Source: a virus. Taken from it: 31,196 nt of DNA. The notes below the pieces were generated by a model, which was not told the origin of the DNA, searched no databases, and saw only the letters and a list, made by a program, of their open reading frames with translations. Below, piece after piece: positions 30,041 through 31,196 of the stretch. Both the position numbers and the translations under genes were made by a program. Location: the IMG/VR virus record IMGVR_UViG_3300047409_000164, positions 1-31,196 of that record; one strand, written 5' to 3'. The number at the start of each line of letters is the position of its first letter. Positions within the stretch are counted from its first letter, which is position 1.

Positions 30041-30709
30041 CTACACCGCCAACATCTTGCCCTCACGGGGCATGAAGGCCGGATGCACCACATGATTTTC
30101 GCTGATCAGTTCAGCGTGGCGGCGCGGGTCGGCATAGGCGCGCTGTGCCATGCGCAGCGACGGCATCGTTACCTGATAGGTGTAACTGATGACGCGCGGA
30201 AGCTGTCGCCCGCGATCCGCAAGATGCGCCGTCACCGAACCGTGCAGATTGATAATCGCCCTGTAGGTCGCTGCATTCAGATCGTCGGCGGCAACCTCTG
30301 CCGTTTCACTGAACGCGGCGTTCATGGACGTTGCGATCTGATCGACCTCCTCGCGCGAGCGGAACTGCATGTAGGCGATGATGCGCGCTTCCATCGCCAG
30401 CGTGAGCCGAACGATTGCAAGCGTTGTCTCCACTGCGGGAAGGCTCACGGGCGCTTCCTTCAGCGCCGCCTTGCGCACGCGGTCCATCGTCACCAGCGTG
30501 GCCGAACAATGCCGCGCCAGATCAACGCAGACGTTGAAGGCAAAGCAGAACGTCGGAAGATCGGTCATGTTGCGATCAGCGATCATCATGCCGACCGCTC
30601 TGCGCAGTGCGGTGCCGACCGTGCCTGTTGGCTTGACCGCAGCCGACAGCACCACCGGCCCGATGCGCTGGACGATCCCCAAGACTTCGTTGGCTTCGTC
30701 GCCGGTCAT
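30041..30709 (-). CDS. C-terminal half of gp43-like DNA circularisation protein, as a separate ORF
   Basis: A 222-aa protein whose end (TMPSLRMAQRAYADPRRHAE, then NHVVHPAFMP) corresponds to the C-terminus of Mu gp43/gpN-like proteins, with Asn-His-Pro spacing. The N-terminal part is helical. It starts in an ATGA overlap with the next ORF, which carries the N-terminal domain, so the usual single protein is made from two ORFs. It is a tail-completion or baseplate protein in spite of the historical name. Confidence 0.7.
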   Translation of the reverse strand: MTGDEANEVLGIVQRIGPVVLSAAVKPTGTVGTALRRAVGMMIADRNMTDLPTFCFAFNVCVDLARHCSATLVTMDRVRKAALKEAPVSLPAVETTLAIVRLTLAMEARIIAYMQFRSREEVDQIATSMNAAFSETAEVAADDLNAATYRAIINLHGSVTAHLADRGRQLPRVISYTYQVTMPSLRMAQRAYADPRRHAELISENHVVHPAFMPREGKMLAV

Positions 30710-31196
30710 GAGATGATCCCCACGCCAAGGTTCGACTGAAACGCAAAGTTGCCATGCCCAAGGTTCTGCTTGATCGCGGAGTTGAGATTGGCGGCGCGGT
30801 CCCCGGCGTCGGCGCTTCTGTGGACCAGCGCGTAGCCCAGCATTCGTTCCACGCCCTTGTCCGTCAGATGTCCCGGTGGACCGATCAATTGATCCTCAAG
30901 CGCGAAGGCCTTGTCCTCGATCTGGCCCGAAGTTGAAATCTGTTGGCGATACTGCGGGTCGCCGTACTCGATGAAGTCCATCTCGACCGAACAGAAGCCG
31001 CCCTTCTCGCGGCTCTCGGTGACGGTGTAGGCCATCACCATTACCTTGATGTCTTCCATCATGTACGGCAGCGGCAATCGCAGTTGACCGGGACCATCTT
31101 TCTCCAGCGCGTCGATCAATCTGTTCTTCTGATCCCAATACTTCGGCCCGATCAGATAAGCCTGCACGAGAAACCGCTTTGCCTTGCGGCCCATGT
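30706..31196 (-). CDS. N-terminal domain of gp43-like DNA circularisation protein (partial, runs off the window)
   Basis: At least 162 codons; the true start lies beyond the right edge, because the last visible codons read on without a stop and the family has about 30 residues more at the front. The LGxxYWDQKNRLIDALEKDG-like stretch and the ESREKGGFCSVEMDFIE block fit the DNA_circ_N domain. It is coupled by ATGA to the ORF with the C-terminal half. Confidence 0.75.
   Translation of the reverse strand, partial: MGRKAKRFLVQAYLIGPKYWDQKNRLIDALEKDGPGQLRLPLPYMMEDIKVMVMAYTVTESREKGGFCSVEMDFIEYGDPQYRQQISTSGQIEDKAFALEDQLIGPPGHLTDKGVERMLGYALVHRSADAGDRAANLNSAIKQNLGHGNFAFQSNLGVGIIS

Noticed and set aside
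1-31196. Integrase, transposase, CRISPR array or toxin-antitoxin pair
   Set aside because: No tyrosine or serine recombinase, DDE transposase, regular repeat-spacer array or convincing toxin gene is seen. The Mu likeness is limited to the tail module.

Overview
This window is about 31 kb of a tailed bacteriophage genome (free phage or prophage). The host is probably an alphaproteobacterium, most likely of the rhizobial/Bradyrhizobium kind. The phage identity rests on a Mu-like contractile tail and baseplate module (gp43 to gp48-like genes), tail fibres, an endolysin, a RecE/RecT-type recombination pair, a Toprim primase, a helicase and a RuvC-like resolvase. The host guess rests on a GcrA-like protein, a GapR-like protein, a PEP-CTERM surface protein whose C-terminus has the alphaproteobacterial form, an EcfG-like promoter candidate, and GC-rich coding with high GC3. 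No integrase, transposase, terminase, capsid or tRNA gene is visible.

Layout: (1) From about 10992 leftwards to 138 lies a long minus-strand block. In order of transcription it holds a YdaS/Cro-like regulator, a GcrA-like protein, a GapR-like protein, several small unknowns, a PD-(D/E)XK-like protein, a 269-aa unknown, a PEP-CTERM protein, tiny membrane ORFs and a RuvC-like resolvase. A roughly 545-bp non-coding gap (5633-6177) follows, then a small protein, a tiny membrane protein, a primase, a helicase and a chain of small genes. One plus-strand 50-aa gene (2550-2702) sits inside this block with its own promoter candidate and terminator. (2) A divergent control region (10993-11211) separates this block from the plus-strand block 11212-17515. 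That block carries a DUF3102 protein, a RecE-like exonuclease, an XRE regulator, a RecT annealase, an HNH-like protein and small zinc-binding or coiled-coil proteins. (3) A minus-strand late block enters from the right edge and runs to 17553. It holds a gp43-like protein split into two ORFs, gp44 hub, gp45 spike, gp46, gp47 (baseplate J), gp48, a fibre cluster ending in an S74 chaperone fibre, small membrane proteins, a GH24 endolysin and a two-TM holin candidate. It converges with block 2 at a GC-rich hairpin near 17531-17551.

Genes are packed with ATGA, GTGA or TGATG stop/start overlaps, so translational coupling is the rule. A purine-rich start box, GGAGCAAGCA followed by ATG or close variants, recurs before several genes on both strands.

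The most striking observation is that reading the whole window I found no GANTC site, where about 110-120 would be expected. GANTC is the target of CcrM methylation, and GcrA reads that methylation. Complete avoidance of the site beside a phage gcrA-like gene suggests that this phage is shaped by the host's cell-cycle methylation system. Other points of interest are the phage-borne PEP-CTERM protein, the self-contained stress-promoter-like cargo gene, strong nested hairpins in several leaders, and a high-GC3 gene embedded in another frame of the recT tail.
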